Below are positions 1 to 8,576 of a DNA stretch of 48,684 bases, one piece after another. Numbering within the stretch: the stretch's first letter is position 1; the number at the start of each line of letters is the position of its first letter. Location: the NCBI GenBank assembly GCA_027068915.1, contig JAMOLT010000006.1, forward strand, positions 1 to 48,684. The letters run 5' to 3'. This DNA is from Sedimenticola sp. GTDB taxonomy: Bacteria; Pseudomonadota; Gammaproteobacteria; Chromatiales; Chromatiaceae. The notes below the pieces were generated by a model. The model was not told where the DNA came from. It did not search any database and saw only the letters and a program-made list of their open reading frames with translations. Both the position numbers and the translations under genes were made by a program.

Positions 1-135
1 TTCTGCTGGTTCTGCTGGTTCTGCTGGTTCTGCTGGTTCTGCTGGTTCTGCTGGTTCTGCTGGTTCTGCTGGTTCTGCTGGTTCTGCTGGTTCTGCTGGT
101 TCTGCTGGTTCTGCTGGTTCTGCTGGTTCTGCTCG
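1..135 (-). repeat. Coding tandem repeat, 9-bp unit (Asn-Gln-Gln)n
   Basis: Fourteen identical copies of TTCTGCTGG (plus strand) occupy 1-126, and one variant unit (TTCTGCTCG) occupies 127-135. The array continues beyond the left edge, so its true copy number is unknown. Because the unit is three codons long, copy changes keep the reading frame and only lengthen or shorten the Asn/Gln-rich tail of the VWA-TPR protein. Perfect identity between units suggests recent expansion by slippage. Confidence 0.95.
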
Positions 136-1490
136 TTTTCCAGCATTTTTTTCAGCAGCTCACGATTGGCGCGTGCGTCTTCCATATCCGGCTTCTTCTG
201 CAGGGCGGCATCATAGGCGGCAATGGCCTGTTCCAGTTTTCCTTCACGCGCCAAGGCATTTCCCTGGTTGTACAGGGCATCTGCATCCTGGCGCCGGGAC
301 CAGATCTTGCGCGCAGCCTCGTATTCGCCATTGCGGTACAGGGCGCTGGCCTTCCAGTCCGGGTTCCTGAATTTCTGCACAGCCCGTTCCGCCTCATTTT
401 GCTGCAGCAACTGTTGCCCCTGCTGGTCCGGGCGAACCCACAGATCCCGCCACCAATCAGCCTGCACTTCCCCCGGCAGGGGCGCAAGCATGACCAACGC
501 CAGCAGCAGCACGCCGCGGCGAAACGCCAGCGCCGCCAGGGGCAACACCAGCAACAGCAGCCAGGGACCAAAATCCCGCCATTGAACGGTTTCCCGGTCA
601 GATTTTTCCGCCTGCTGGCGTTGCTGCGCATCCAGAAGGCCCAGCGCGCGTATATCACTGTCATCCAGGCTGATGGGCGCGAAGCGACCCTCACCGGCTT
701 CCGCTACCTGCTGCAGGGCTGTAGCATCCATTTTCGCCACGACGATGTTCCCCTGGGCATCTTTGAGCACGCCCCGGGTGGTGGGGATCGGAGCGCCTTG
801 CGCTGTTCCCACCCCGAGCACGGAAACCTTGAACCCGAGCCCGGCGGCTTTCTTTGCCGCCTCGATACTGGGGGCCAGGTTGACCCCATCCGTCAGCAAC
901 AGAATATGTCCGCTTTTCTCCTGGGCCTGTTGCAACAGCTCCAAGGCCTGATCGACAGCCGCAGCCGTGTTGCTGCCCTGCACCGGCATGATATCCGTCG
1001 TCAGCGCAGGCAGCTGCGCGGCAATGGTCTTCGCATCATCCGTGAGGGGGGAAACCGTGAACGGAGCGCCGGCAAAGGCAATCAATGCCGTCTGTCCTTC
1101 CTTGCGCTGGTGCAGGATGTCCTCCACCTTGAAACGGGCCAGCTGCAGGCGCGAAGGCTTGAGATCCCGCGCATCCATGGAACGGGACAGATCCAGGGCG
1201 ATCACCAGAGACGACTGACTGCTGAACACCGGTTGGGGCAGCCGTTCCCAGGTGGGGCCGGCAAGCGCGACAACCGCCAGCAGAAACCCCGTGAACGCCA
1301 GCATCAGAGGCCAGCGAGAAAGCCTTGATTCCTCTTCCAGCAACAGATGCGGCAACAGCTCCGGTGAAACGATTTTGCGCCAGGAGGAGTCACTGCCCCT
1401 GCGCCACCATAGCCGCACCAGCCCCGCTATTACGGGCGCCAGCAGCAACAGCCACCAGGGACGGATAAAGTGAAAGTCCTGCCAGTTCAT
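1..1490 (-). CDS. BatB/BatC-like fusion: membrane VWA domain plus TPR protein, 3' end outside window
   Basis: The frame opens at an ATG at 1490 and stays open to the left edge (at least 496 residues), so the C-terminus is missing. Two N-terminal hydrophobic segments (about residues 12-27 and 61-78) precede a von Willebrand A domain with the MIDAS motif DLSRS at 100-104. Two more membrane segments follow near 312-345, then a TPR-like region around 395-450 and an (Asn-Gln-Gln)n tail. In Bat operons the VWA protein (BatB) and the TPR protein (BatC) are usually separate; here they are one chain. The start overlaps the previous stop by ATGA, so translation is probably coupled. The family is linked to MoxR ATPases and envelope stress or metal-enzyme maturation; the precise substrate is unknown. 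Confidence 0.85.
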   Translation of the reverse strand, partial: MNWQDFHFIRPWWLLLLAPVIAGLVRLWWRRGSDSSWRKIVSPELLPHLLLEEESRLSRWPLMLAFTGFLLAVVALAGPTWERLPQPVFSSQSSLVIALDLSRSMDARDLKPSRLQLARFKVEDILHQRKEGQTALIAFAGAPFTVSPLTDDAKTIAAQLPALTTDIMPVQGSNTAAAVDQALELLQQAQEKSGHILLLTDGVNLAPSIEAAKKAAGLGFKVSVLGVGTAQGAPIPTTRGVLKDAQGNIVVAKMDATALQQVAEAGEGRFAPISLDDSDIRALGLLDAQQRQQAEKSDRETVQWRDFGPWLLLLVLPLAALAFRRGVLLLALVMLAPLPGEVQADWWRDLWVRPDQQGQQLLQQNEAERAVQKFRNPDWKASALYRNGEYEAARKIWSRRQDADALYNQGNALAREGKLEQAIAAYDAALQKKPDMEDARANRELLKKMLENEQNQQNQQNQQNQQNQQNQQNQQNQQNQQNQQNQQNQQNQQNQQ

Positions 1491-2449
1491 GCCTGCCTCC
1501 GGTATAGCAAGCCCAATGCCAGTATCAACGCCATAGCCAAAGGCCAGTGAAACAGTTCATCCACCGGGCGGAAAAAGCGTTTTTCATTTTCCACCGGCTC
1601 CATTGCATCGATGGCGTCATAGATCGCCACCAGCTGGGCCGTGTCCCTGGCGCGAAAATAGCGGCCTCCGGTAATCTCGGCGATGCGGGTCAGGGTCTTT
1701 TCATCCAGGGCGCTGCGACCGCGCACCATGCCGAAAAAATCCGCTTCGGGATCGGCGCCTATGCCAATGGTGTATATCTTCAGATTCTCCTGCGCCGCCA
1801 GTTCCGCCGCCTTCAGGGGATCCATTTCTCCGGCCGTGTTTTCACCATCACTCATCAGGATGAGCACTTTCTCGCCCTTTTTATCCCGGAGACGTTTGAT
1901 CGCCAGTCCGATAGCGTCTCCAATAGCAGTCTTTTGTCCAGCCATGTTGATGAAGGCCTCTTCCAGCAGGGTTTTCACGGTTTTCAGGTCATAGGTGAGG
2001 GGCGCCTGCAAATAGGCCTGCTGACCGAAGAGGATCAATCCCACCCGGTCACCCTGGCGTTTTTCAATAAAGTTGCCGGCAACGATCTTGGTGGCGATGA
2101 GACGATCCACCCGCTGCCTGCCGATAACGAAGTCCTCCTCCGCCATGCTGCCGGACAGATCCACGGCCAGCATCAGATCCCGCCCCTGCATGGGCAGCGG
2201 CACGGCTTCCCCCTGCCACTGGGGACGCGCAGCCGCGGTTACCAACAGCAGCCAGGCAAGCGCCGCCAGCAGCAATGCCAGCCTCGTTCCCCCGCTGGCG
2301 CGGACGCCCTGCTCCTGCAGGGCTTCAAAATCCTGCAGAAAAGGCACCCGCAGCGCCGCCTGTTGTTGGCTTGCCGCCGGCAGAAAGCGCCGGATCAGCC
2401 AGGGAAGCGGCAACAGGACAAATATCCAGGGCCAGGCAAAATCAAACAC
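1487..2449 (-). CDS. BatA-like VWA domain membrane protein
   Basis: I place the start at the GTG at 2449, preceded by a strong ribosome binding site GGGAGG seven bases upstream; the frame is open further back but without family similarity. The 320-residue product begins with a hydrophobic segment (FDFAWPWIFVLLPLPWLIRRF), has a second membrane segment near 50-70, then a VWA domain with MIDAS motif DLSGS and the typical phrases VLILMSDGENTAG and IYTIGIGAD, and ends with a membrane helix. This is the layout of BatA proteins. It lies fourth in a moxR operon, overlapping the DUF4381 gene by 8 bases and the next VWA gene by 4. It probably acts in the inner membrane as a metal-binding partner of the MoxR ATPase. 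Confidence 0.88.
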   Translation of the reverse strand: MFDFAWPWIFVLLPLPWLIRRFLPAASQQQAALRVPFLQDFEALQEQGVRASGGTRLALLLAALAWLLLVTAAARPQWQGEAVPLPMQGRDLMLAVDLSGSMAEEDFVIGRQRVDRLIATKIVAGNFIEKRQGDRVGLILFGQQAYLQAPLTYDLKTVKTLLEEAFINMAGQKTAIGDAIGLAIKRLRDKKGEKVLILMSDGENTAGEMDPLKAAELAAQENLKIYTIGIGADPEADFFGMVRGRSALDEKTLTRIAEITGGRYFRARDTAQLVAIYDAIDAMEPVENEKRFFRPVDELFHWPLAMALILALGLLYRRQA

Positions 2450-2930
2450 GGGACACCTCCCTGGTGACTTTCTCCAGCCAGGTTTCCACCAGAGACAACA
2501 ATGCTTGCGCATCTTCCGTCTGGCCGGCCTGCCGGTAAGCCGCTTCCACCAGATGCCGTCCCGGCCCTGTCGTGAAGTCTTTGCTTCCCAGGCGGGAATC
2601 CAGCCAGGCAAGCCAGGCCTCTCCCGTCAGCCCCGCTACTTCTTCCTCCGGCTCCAGGGTGATTGCCGTTCTGCGCAGCAGGCGGGACAATTCCGCCGCA
2701 AGCCGGGGAAAATCCCCTTGCGCCGCAAATTGGCGGCGGATCCTCTCCAGCTCTTGTCTGGTATCGCGGTACAGCGCCAGACGTCTGCTGCGCCGGCGCA
2801 GGAGCCATGCCAGCAAGACGCCGGCTGCAATGACAAGCAGCAGCAACAGCCACCAGCCGGGCGCCGGCGGCCACCAGCCCACCGGCGGGGGCAGATGAAT
2901 ATCATGGAGCCGGGAGAGGGGATCGTTCAT
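2442..2930 (-). CDS. DUF4381 family membrane protein of the moxR/bat operon
   Basis: A 162-residue protein starting MNDPLSRLHDIHLPPPVGWWPPAPGWW, followed by one strong membrane helix (LLLLLVIAAGVLLAWLL) and a basic cytoplasmic part. The Pro/Trp-rich opening before a single helix is the signature of DUF4381 proteins, which sit between DUF58 and VWA genes in moxR operons. The ATG overlaps the stop of the DUF58 gene (ATGA) and its own stop overlaps the GTG start of batA. No enzymatic motif is visible. Its role is inferred only from the operon: a small membrane subunit of the MoxR-VWA system. Confidence 0.8.
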   Translation of the reverse strand: MNDPLSRLHDIHLPPPVGWWPPAPGWWLLLLLVIAAGVLLAWLLRRRSRRLALYRDTRQELERIRRQFAAQGDFPRLAAELSRLLRRTAITLEPEEEVAGLTGEAWLAWLDSRLGSKDFTTGPGRHLVEAAYRQAGQTEDAQALLSLVETWLEKVTREVSRV

Positions 2931-3856
2931 GCGCCGTTCCCTTTGCCAAAGACATTGCGCAACACCAGAGCGGGATCATCATCGGTGGCGCATTGCAGCC
3001 AGGTCATATGTTGTTGGCGGCAGAGTTTTTGCAATCGTTCGATCCTCTGCTGGTATTGCAGGTGATAGCTGGCTCGCAATGCGGCCTTTCCCGTATCCAG
3101 CTCAAGCGTTCTTTTTCCATCCCCCAGGCGATAGTGTCCCCGCTGCGGCAAGCTGGCCTCCAGCCAGTCGTAGACATGCAGCAACAGCACGTCGTTGTGC
3201 CGCGCAATACGCGCCAACTGGCGCTCCGACGCTTCATCGAAGCCACGGAAGTCACTGATAAAGATCACCAGACTGCCGGGGTGGGCGGTGCGCCGCATGC
3301 GGCGAAATACCTTTTCCATCGATTGCGGAGCAGCATCCACCCCGGCAGACGGTTCAACATCCACCAGGGATTTAATGAAGCGCAGCACAGTCTGTTTGCC
3401 ATGACTGGGGCGAAACTCAGCGAAACCGCCCTCTGCGTGAATTTCTCCGCCAACGCGATCACCCGCCTGGTGCGTTGTCCAGGCCAGAAGACCGGCCAGG
3501 CGAGCCGCCTGCACCCATTTGAAACGGCCTTTTGTGGCAAAAAACATGGGCTGGCGGGCATCCACACTGATCAGCACCGGGCGCTCCCTCTCTTCACGGA
3601 ATACCTTGCTGTGGGTCTTGCCGGTACGCGCCGTCACACGCCAGTCGATGTTGCGCACATCATCTCCGGGCTGATAAAGGCGGGACTCATCAAACTCCAT
3701 CCCTCTACCGCGCATCCGCGATATGTACTGACCACCATGGCGGGCGCGGGCGACACGGGGTCGCAAACGCAGCTGGCGCGCATTGTTGCTCAACGCAACA
3801 AGCTCAACCAGATTTACCGCTACGGCAGCGCTGCTGGGTTCGGGGGCTTTGAACAT
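2927..3856 (-). CDS. DUF58 domain protein of the moxR operon
   Basis: A 309-residue protein with the DUF58 core phrase RGRGMEFDESRLYQPGDDVRNIDWRVTARTGKTHSKVFREERERPV, found in essentially all DUF58 proteins beside MoxR ATPases. The C-terminal half (SLVIFISDFRGFDE and onward) resembles a degenerate VWA fold. There is no clear membrane helix, so it is probably cytoplasmic or peripheral. It follows moxR with one base between stop and ATG and overlaps the DUF4381 gene by 4 bases. Its biochemical activity is unknown; genomic context makes it a partner of MoxR. Confidence 0.9.
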   Translation of the reverse strand: MFKAPEPSSAAVAVNLVELVALSNNARQLRLRPRVARARHGGQYISRMRGRGMEFDESRLYQPGDDVRNIDWRVTARTGKTHSKVFREERERPVLISVDARQPMFFATKGRFKWVQAARLAGLLAWTTHQAGDRVGGEIHAEGGFAEFRPSHGKQTVLRFIKSLVDVEPSAGVDAAPQSMEKVFRRMRRTAHPGSLVIFISDFRGFDEASERQLARIARHNDVLLLHVYDWLEASLPQRGHYRLGDGKRTLELDTGKAALRASYHLQYQQRIERLQKLCRQQHMTWLQCATDDDPALVLRNVFGKGNGA

Positions 3857-3857
3857 C

Positions 3858-4844
3858 TCAGGGAACGGGAACCAGGGCGATCAATTCCGAAATAAAGCGA
3901 TCCGGGGTGACGCCTTCCGCCTCGGCTTCATAGTTGAGAATCAGACGATGGCGCAACACATCAAAGGCCATAGCCTGGACGTCTTCCGGCGAGACGTAGT
4001 CCCGTCCGGCCAGCCAGGCGTGGGCGCGGGCGCTGCGATCCAGCCCGATGGATGCACGCGGGCTGGCTCCGTATTCAATCCAGCCCGCCAGTTGTTCGCT
4101 GTATGCGCCGGGACTGCGCGTCGCCAGCACCAGTTGCAGCAGATACTCCTCCACCGGCTCCGCCATATGAATATCCAGCACCTGGCGGCGCGCTTCGAAC
4201 AGATCTTCCTGGCGCAACAGTTCCGGTGCCTGTTGCTGTTGTTCACCCAGCTCTCCTTTCGCCTCGCCACGCGCCAGATCCAGAATCTTTTTTTCGTACT
4301 TCAGCGCTGGATAGTCGATAAAGACGTGCAGGAGAAAGCGATCCAGCTGGGCTTCGGGAAGAGGATAAGTCCCTTCCTGTTCGATGGGATTTTGGGTGGC
4401 CATGACCAGAAAAAGCGGCGGCAGGGGATAAGATGCGTTGCCTACGGTGATCTGACGCTCCGCCATGGCTTCGAGCAGAGCAGACTGCACCTTGGCGGGC
4501 GCACGGTTGATCTCATCCGCCAGCACCAGGTTGTTGAACAGCGGGCCTTGCTGAAAGACGAAACTGCCGTCCTGAGGGCGGTAGATATCGGTTCCGGTAA
4601 GATCCGCCGGCAACAGGTCCGGGGTGAACTGGATACGGTGAAAACTCCCCTCGATCCCGTCGCTGAGCACTTTGATGGCCTTGGTTTTGGCCAGGCCGGG
4701 AGCGCCTTCCACCAACAGATGGCCATCCGCCAGCAATACCACCAGCAGACGGTTCACCAGCTTTTCCTGGCCCAGAATATGCAATTGCATATATTCCTGC
4801 AGGGCCATGAAAGCCTGTTGCTCTTTGCTGGTCGTTGCTGTCAT
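3858..4844 (-). CDS. MoxR-family AAA+ ATPase
   Basis: A 328-residue AAA+ protein. Visible motifs are Walker A GAPGLAKT, Walker B LVLADEINRAP, sensor 1 ATQNP and the typical EGTYPLPEAQLDRF. The ATG at 4844 is preceded by GGAG seven bases upstream. It is the first gene of a five-gene operon (moxR, DUF58, DUF4381, batA, batB/C). MoxR ATPases act as chaperones that insert cofactors or remodel partners carrying VWA domains; here the VWA partners are encoded directly downstream. The 134 bp upstream of the gene, up to the Nudix gene, hold no strong promoter that I can identify. Confidence 0.93.
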   Translation of the reverse strand: MTATTSKEQQAFMALQEYMQLHILGQEKLVNRLLVVLLADGHLLVEGAPGLAKTKAIKVLSDGIEGSFHRIQFTPDLLPADLTGTDIYRPQDGSFVFQQGPLFNNLVLADEINRAPAKVQSALLEAMAERQITVGNASYPLPPLFLVMATQNPIEQEGTYPLPEAQLDRFLLHVFIDYPALKYEKKILDLARGEAKGELGEQQQQAPELLRQEDLFEARRQVLDIHMAEPVEEYLLQLVLATRSPGAYSEQLAGWIEYGASPRASIGLDRSARAHAWLAGRDYVSPEDVQAMAFDVLRHRLILNYEAEAEGVTPDRFISELIALVPVP

Positions 4845-4978
4845 TTTTTTCTCCGCTTTGTTTTTGACGATTTAGAAGGGTATTTCCCGGTTTAGTTCAG
4901 CTACATGGGGACAGCCGGTGGGAAATGCAAACCAGCAGAATGACGAAAGAGGAAAAAGAGAGGAAAGCCCCAGCCGCT

Positions 4979-5560
4979 TCAGGAATGCTCTTCAAGCATG
5001 GAAACGCTGTATTCTCCCGACTCCCGGGAACGCCAGTAGATGTCGCCCACGCGGGGCACGAAAACGCCCTTCTTTCTGTCCTGAAAGTAATACCGCAGGG
5101 TTTCGCGGATCACGGGGAAGGCCAGTTCATCCCAGGGTATTTCCTTTTCACTGAACAGCGCCACCTCGAGGCTTTCCGGGCCCGGGGAAAAATCCAGGTC
5201 GTCCAGGCTACCCCGGAACAGCAGATAGACCTGACTGATATGCGGCAGATTGAACGTGGTATAGAGCTGTGCAATGCTCACCCGGGCATTGGCTTCTTCC
5301 AGGGTCTCCCGCGCCGCACCCTGCTGGGCGCTTTCCTGGTTTTCCATGAAGCCCGCGGGCAATGTCCAGAGTCCATGGCGCGGCTCTATGGCGCGGCGGC
5401 ACAGCAGCAGCTTGTTCGTCCACTCGGGGATGCAGCCAGTCACCACTTTTGGATTCTGATAGTGGATTTCACCACAGGAGACACATACAAAGCGCTGGCG
5501 ATTATCTCCAGGGGGGACGCCCAGCTCCACACAGGCGCCGCAACTGCTACAGAATTTCAC
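4979..5560 (-). CDS. Nudix hydrolase with N-terminal zinc ribbon
   Basis: The 193-residue protein opens with a four-cysteine zinc ribbon (Cys4, Cys7, Cys26, Cys29). It then carries a Nudix box, GFMENQESAQQGAARETLEE, matching G-x5-E-x7-RE-x-x-EE with Thr at the usual aliphatic position and Ala instead of the final Gly. The phrase IHYQNPKVVTGCIPEW is shared with NudC-like ADP-ribose or NAD-type pyrophosphatases, but the protein is shorter than NudC and lacks its N-terminal domain. The substrate is probably a nucleoside diphosphate linked to another moiety; it cannot be specified. The gene is transcribed away from ppx/gppA. Confidence 0.88.
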   Translation of the reverse strand: MKFCSSCGACVELGVPPGDNRQRFVCVSCGEIHYQNPKVVTGCIPEWTNKLLLCRRAIEPRHGLWTLPAGFMENQESAQQGAARETLEEANARVSIAQLYTTFNLPHISQVYLLFRGSLDDLDFSPGPESLEVALFSEKEIPWDELAFPVIRETLRYYFQDRKKGVFVPRVGDIYWRSRESGEYSVSMLEEHS

Positions 5561-5633
5561 TTCTCTCTCTCCTCTATTCTGGCTGCGTGAGGTAAACTAG
5601 CAGACTCTGTCCGTCGTATCCAGATCCGCATCA

Positions 5634-7139
5634 ATGCCAGAATCAGTTACTGCCCCGCCCCGCACCATCGCTGCCGTTGACCTTGGCTCCAACAGTTTTC
5701 ACCTTATCGTTGCACAAATCGAAAACGGCCAGCTACAGGTGATCGATCGGCTCAAGGAGATGGTACGCCTGGGCGCTGGTCTGGACAACAGAAAACGCCT
5801 CTCAGAAGAAGCGCAGGAACGCGCGCTGGACTGCCTGTCCCGGTTTGGAGAACTTCTGCACGACCTGCCCCAACACGCCGTTCGTGCCGTGGGCACCAAC
5901 ACCCTCAGACAGATACGCGATGGTGGTAAATTTCTGAACAGGGCGGAAGAGGTACTCAATCACCCCATTGAAATCATTGCCGGCCACGAAGAAGCCCGCC
6001 TGGTCTATCTTGGAGTGGCCCATGGCCTGGCCGGCGGCGAGGAAAAGCGCCTGGTAGTGGATATCGGTGGCGGCAGCACCGAACTCATTGTCGGCACCGG
6101 CATGGAAACCCTGAACCGGGAAAGCCTGTTCATGGGTTGCGTCAACTTCAGCCAGCGTTTTTTTCCGAACCAGAAAATCACCCGGCAGCTCATGGATGCG
6201 GCAGTCATTGCCGGACGCCTGGAAGTGCGCCCGGTGCAGACGGTATACGAAAGTGGGAACTGGGAGCTGGCGGTAGGCAGTTCCGGCACCATCCGTTCCA
6301 TCCGCGATGTGGTGCGGGCCCAGGGCTGGGCTGACAAGGGCATCACTCGCAAATCCCTGAAAAAACTGCGCAAGGCAATTATCGATGCTGGAGATACAGG
6401 CAGCCTCGAGCTGGAAGGACTGAGCGAGAACCGCCGCCCGGTATTTGCCGGAGGCGTGGCTGTGCTCAGCGCGGTCTTCCAGGCACTGGATATTGAACAG
6501 ATGCTGGTTTCCAACCTCGCCCTGCGTGAAGGTCTGTTGTATGAACTTCTGGGCAGCATCCAGCATCATGATGTCCGTGAACGCACCGTCGGTACCCTGG
6601 TGCAACGTTACGGCCTGGATAAGGGACAAGGGCAACGGGTGTCGGAAACCGCCATGCTGCTCCTGGATCAGGTAGCGGAAACCTGGAGACTGGATAGCCC
6701 GGAACTGCGTTTGCTGCTGCGATGGGCCGCTGTTCTTCACGAAATCGGCGTTGCCATTTCCCACGGCAGCTACCACAAACACGGCGCCTATATTCTTGCC
6801 AACGCCGATCTGGCAGGGTTTTCCCGCCAATCCCAGGGCATGCTGGCGATGCTGGTGCGCGCCCACCGGCGAAAATTCCCCTCATCACAATTCAATGATC
6901 TGGGAGACGAATTACACGAGCACAGCAAACGCCTCGCCATCCTTTTGCGTCTGGCCGTCTTGTTGCATCGCGGCCGCAGCCCCCGGCGCAACCCCAAACT
7001 GGGTATCATGGCAGAAAAGAGCAATATTATTCTCTCTTTTCCCATGGGCTGGCTGGAGGAACACCCTCTCACCACAGCCGAGCTGGAGCGCGAAGCAAAG
7101 TATCTGGATTCTGCCGGTTATTTTCTGAGCTACTCATGA
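5634..7139 (+). CDS. ppx: Exopolyphosphatase / guanosine pentaphosphate phosphohydrolase (Ppx/GppA)
   Basis: A 501-residue member of the ASKHA superfamily. The N-terminal phosphate-binding loop AAVDLGSNSFHLIVAQ and the second motif VVDIGGGSTELIVG are both intact, as expected for Ppx/GppA enzymes that release phosphate from polyphosphate or convert pppGpp to ppGpp. The C-terminal HD-like helical domain (about 310-500, with VLHEIGVAISHGSYHKHGAYI) fits the long Ppx form. Sequence alone does not separate Ppx from GppA. It is followed by hemH after 13 bases, so the two may share a transcript. Confidence 0.92.
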   Translation: MPESVTAPPRTIAAVDLGSNSFHLIVAQIENGQLQVIDRLKEMVRLGAGLDNRKRLSEEAQERALDCLSRFGELLHDLPQHAVRAVGTNTLRQIRDGGKFLNRAEEVLNHPIEIIAGHEEARLVYLGVAHGLAGGEEKRLVVDIGGGSTELIVGTGMETLNRESLFMGCVNFSQRFFPNQKITRQLMDAAVIAGRLEVRPVQTVYESGNWELAVGSSGTIRSIRDVVRAQGWADKGITRKSLKKLRKAIIDAGDTGSLELEGLSENRRPVFAGGVAVLSAVFQALDIEQMLVSNLALREGLLYELLGSIQHHDVRERTVGTLVQRYGLDKGQGQRVSETAMLLLDQVAETWRLDSPELRLLLRWAAVLHEIGVAISHGSYHKHGAYILANADLAGFSRQSQGMLAMLVRAHRRKFPSSQFNDLGDELHEHSKRLAILLRLAVLLHRGRSPRRNPKLGIMAEKSNIILSFPMGWLEEHPLTTAELEREAKYLDSAGYFLSYS

Positions 7140-7152
7140 GATCATCACCTGC

Positions 7153-8145
7153 ATGACAGAACCTGAAAGAAATTGCAGCGCTGGCATCCTGCTGGTCAAT
7201 CTCGGCACTCCCGATTCTCCCTCGCCCAAAGACGTGAAACGCTATTTGAGTGAATTCCTCTGGGATCCACGGGTGGTGGAAATGCCCCGCGTCCTGTGGT
7301 GGCTCATACTTCATGGCAGCATCCTCAACACCCGCCCGGCACGCTCCGCCAAAGCCTACCAGAAAATCTGGACGGAACAGGGCTCTCCCCTGCTGACCTA
7401 TACCCTCAAGCAGGCAGAGGCCTTGCAGAAGAAGCTGGGCAGCAGCATTTCTGTCGTTCCCGCCATGCGCTACGGCAACCCCTCCATCCAGCGCGGGCTG
7501 GAGCAGTTGCGCGACCAAGGCTGCCAGCGCGTCCTGATCTTCCCCCTGTACCCCCAGTACTCCGCTACCACCACAGCCTCCACCTTCGATGCCGTGGTTA
7601 CAGTGCTGAAAACCTGGCGGGTGATTCCCGAACTGCGCCTGCTCAACCAGTATTTCGACGATCCTGGCTACATCCGGGCGCTGGCCGCCGGTGTGCGATC
7701 ATTCCAGCAACAGCACGGCCGGCCGGAAAAACTGATTCTCTCCTACCACGGCCTGCCACAACGCTATGTGGATGCCGGCGACCCCTACCCCCGCCAGTGT
7801 GAAGAAACCACCAGGGCGCTAGTAAAGGAATTGGATCTTGGCACTGAGCAATGGCGTATGACATACCAGTCACGGCTGGGAAAAGATCCCTGGCTACAAC
7901 CAGCCACCACCGACACCCTGCGGGAACTGGCAGGTGCAGGCTGCAAACATGTGCAGGTAATCTGCCCCGGCTTCTCTTCTGATTGCCTGGAAACCCTGGA
8001 AGAAATCGCCATGGAAAACCGGGAAGTGTTTTTGCAGGCAGGGGGCGAACGATATGAATACATTCCCTGCCTGAACGATACTGAAGCGCACATACAAATG
8101 CTGGCCAAACTGGCACAATGCCACCTGGGAGGATGGATAGAATGA
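7153..8145 (+). CDS. hemH: Ferrochelatase
   Basis: A 330-residue ferrochelatase, the enzyme inserting Fe2+ into protoporphyrin IX at the last step of protoheme synthesis. Characteristic stretches are GILLVNLGTPDSPSPKDVKRYLSEFLWDPRVVE near the start, ILSYHGLPQRYVDAGDPY with the catalytic His at 199, and VICPGFSSDCLETLEEI near the C-terminus. The length fits the proteobacterial enzyme. The downstream DUF971 gene starts inside its stop codon (ATGA), so they are probably translated together. Confidence 0.97.
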   Translation: MTEPERNCSAGILLVNLGTPDSPSPKDVKRYLSEFLWDPRVVEMPRVLWWLILHGSILNTRPARSAKAYQKIWTEQGSPLLTYTLKQAEALQKKLGSSISVVPAMRYGNPSIQRGLEQLRDQGCQRVLIFPLYPQYSATTTASTFDAVVTVLKTWRVIPELRLLNQYFDDPGYIRALAAGVRSFQQQHGRPEKLILSYHGLPQRYVDAGDPYPRQCEETTRALVKELDLGTEQWRMTYQSRLGKDPWLQPATTDTLRELAGAGCKHVQVICPGFSSDCLETLEEIAMENREVFLQAGGERYEYIPCLNDTEAHIQMLAKLAQCHLGGWIE

Positions 8146-8534
8146 GCGACACACCGAAACCTGTCGATATCACGATGCACACCCGCTCCCATACCCTGGA
8201 AATCAGCTTTGATGACGGCAAGACATTCAGCTATCCCGCAGAGCTGTTGCGCGTTTATTCACCCTCTGCCGAAGTGCGCGGCCACTGGGGCCAGGGTGCA
8301 AAGCTGCAGCTGGACAAACAGGATGTGAACATCACCAACATCAAACTTGTAGGGCAGTACGCCATCAAGATCTTCTTTGATGACGGGCACAATTCCGGCC
8401 TTTTTGACTGGGCCTATCTGCATGACCTGGGGCGCAAGCAGGCTTTGTACTGGACCGACTATCTGGATCGCCTGCAACAAGCCGGACATACCCGCAAACC
8501 GCCATCCCGGGAAACAGGTTCCACAAGCTATTGA
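8142..8534 (+). CDS. DUF971 (gamma-butyrobetaine hydroxylase N-terminal-like) protein
   Basis: I choose the ATG at 8142, which overlaps the hemH stop as ATGA and gives MSDTPKPVDITMHTRSHTLEISFDDGKTFSYPAELLRVYSPSAEVRGH. The 130-residue protein is a stand-alone DUF971 domain, the small zinc-ribbon-like domain also found at the N-terminus of gamma-butyrobetaine hydroxylase. The family is widespread in proteobacteria and in some genomes lies near iron-sulfur or heme genes; its function is not settled. It ends 42 bp from the convergent CinA-like gene. Confidence 0.88.
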   Translation: MSDTPKPVDITMHTRSHTLEISFDDGKTFSYPAELLRVYSPSAEVRGHWGQGAKLQLDKQDVNITNIKLVGQYAIKIFFDDGHNSGLFDWAYLHDLGRKQALYWTDYLDRLQQAGHTRKPPSRETGSTSY

Positions 8535-8576
8535 AAACTTTAGACACCAGCCTGCACTGGTGTGGCAAAAACCGAA

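Noticed and set aside
1-135. CRISPR-like array at the left edge
   Set aside because: The units are 9 bp, directly adjacent with no spacers, and in frame with a protein; this is a coding tandem repeat.
1487-2611. Longer batA start at 2611
   Set aside because: The extension overlaps the DUF4381 gene by 170 bases and has no family similarity, while the GTG at 2449 has a strong ribosome site and begins the conserved protein.
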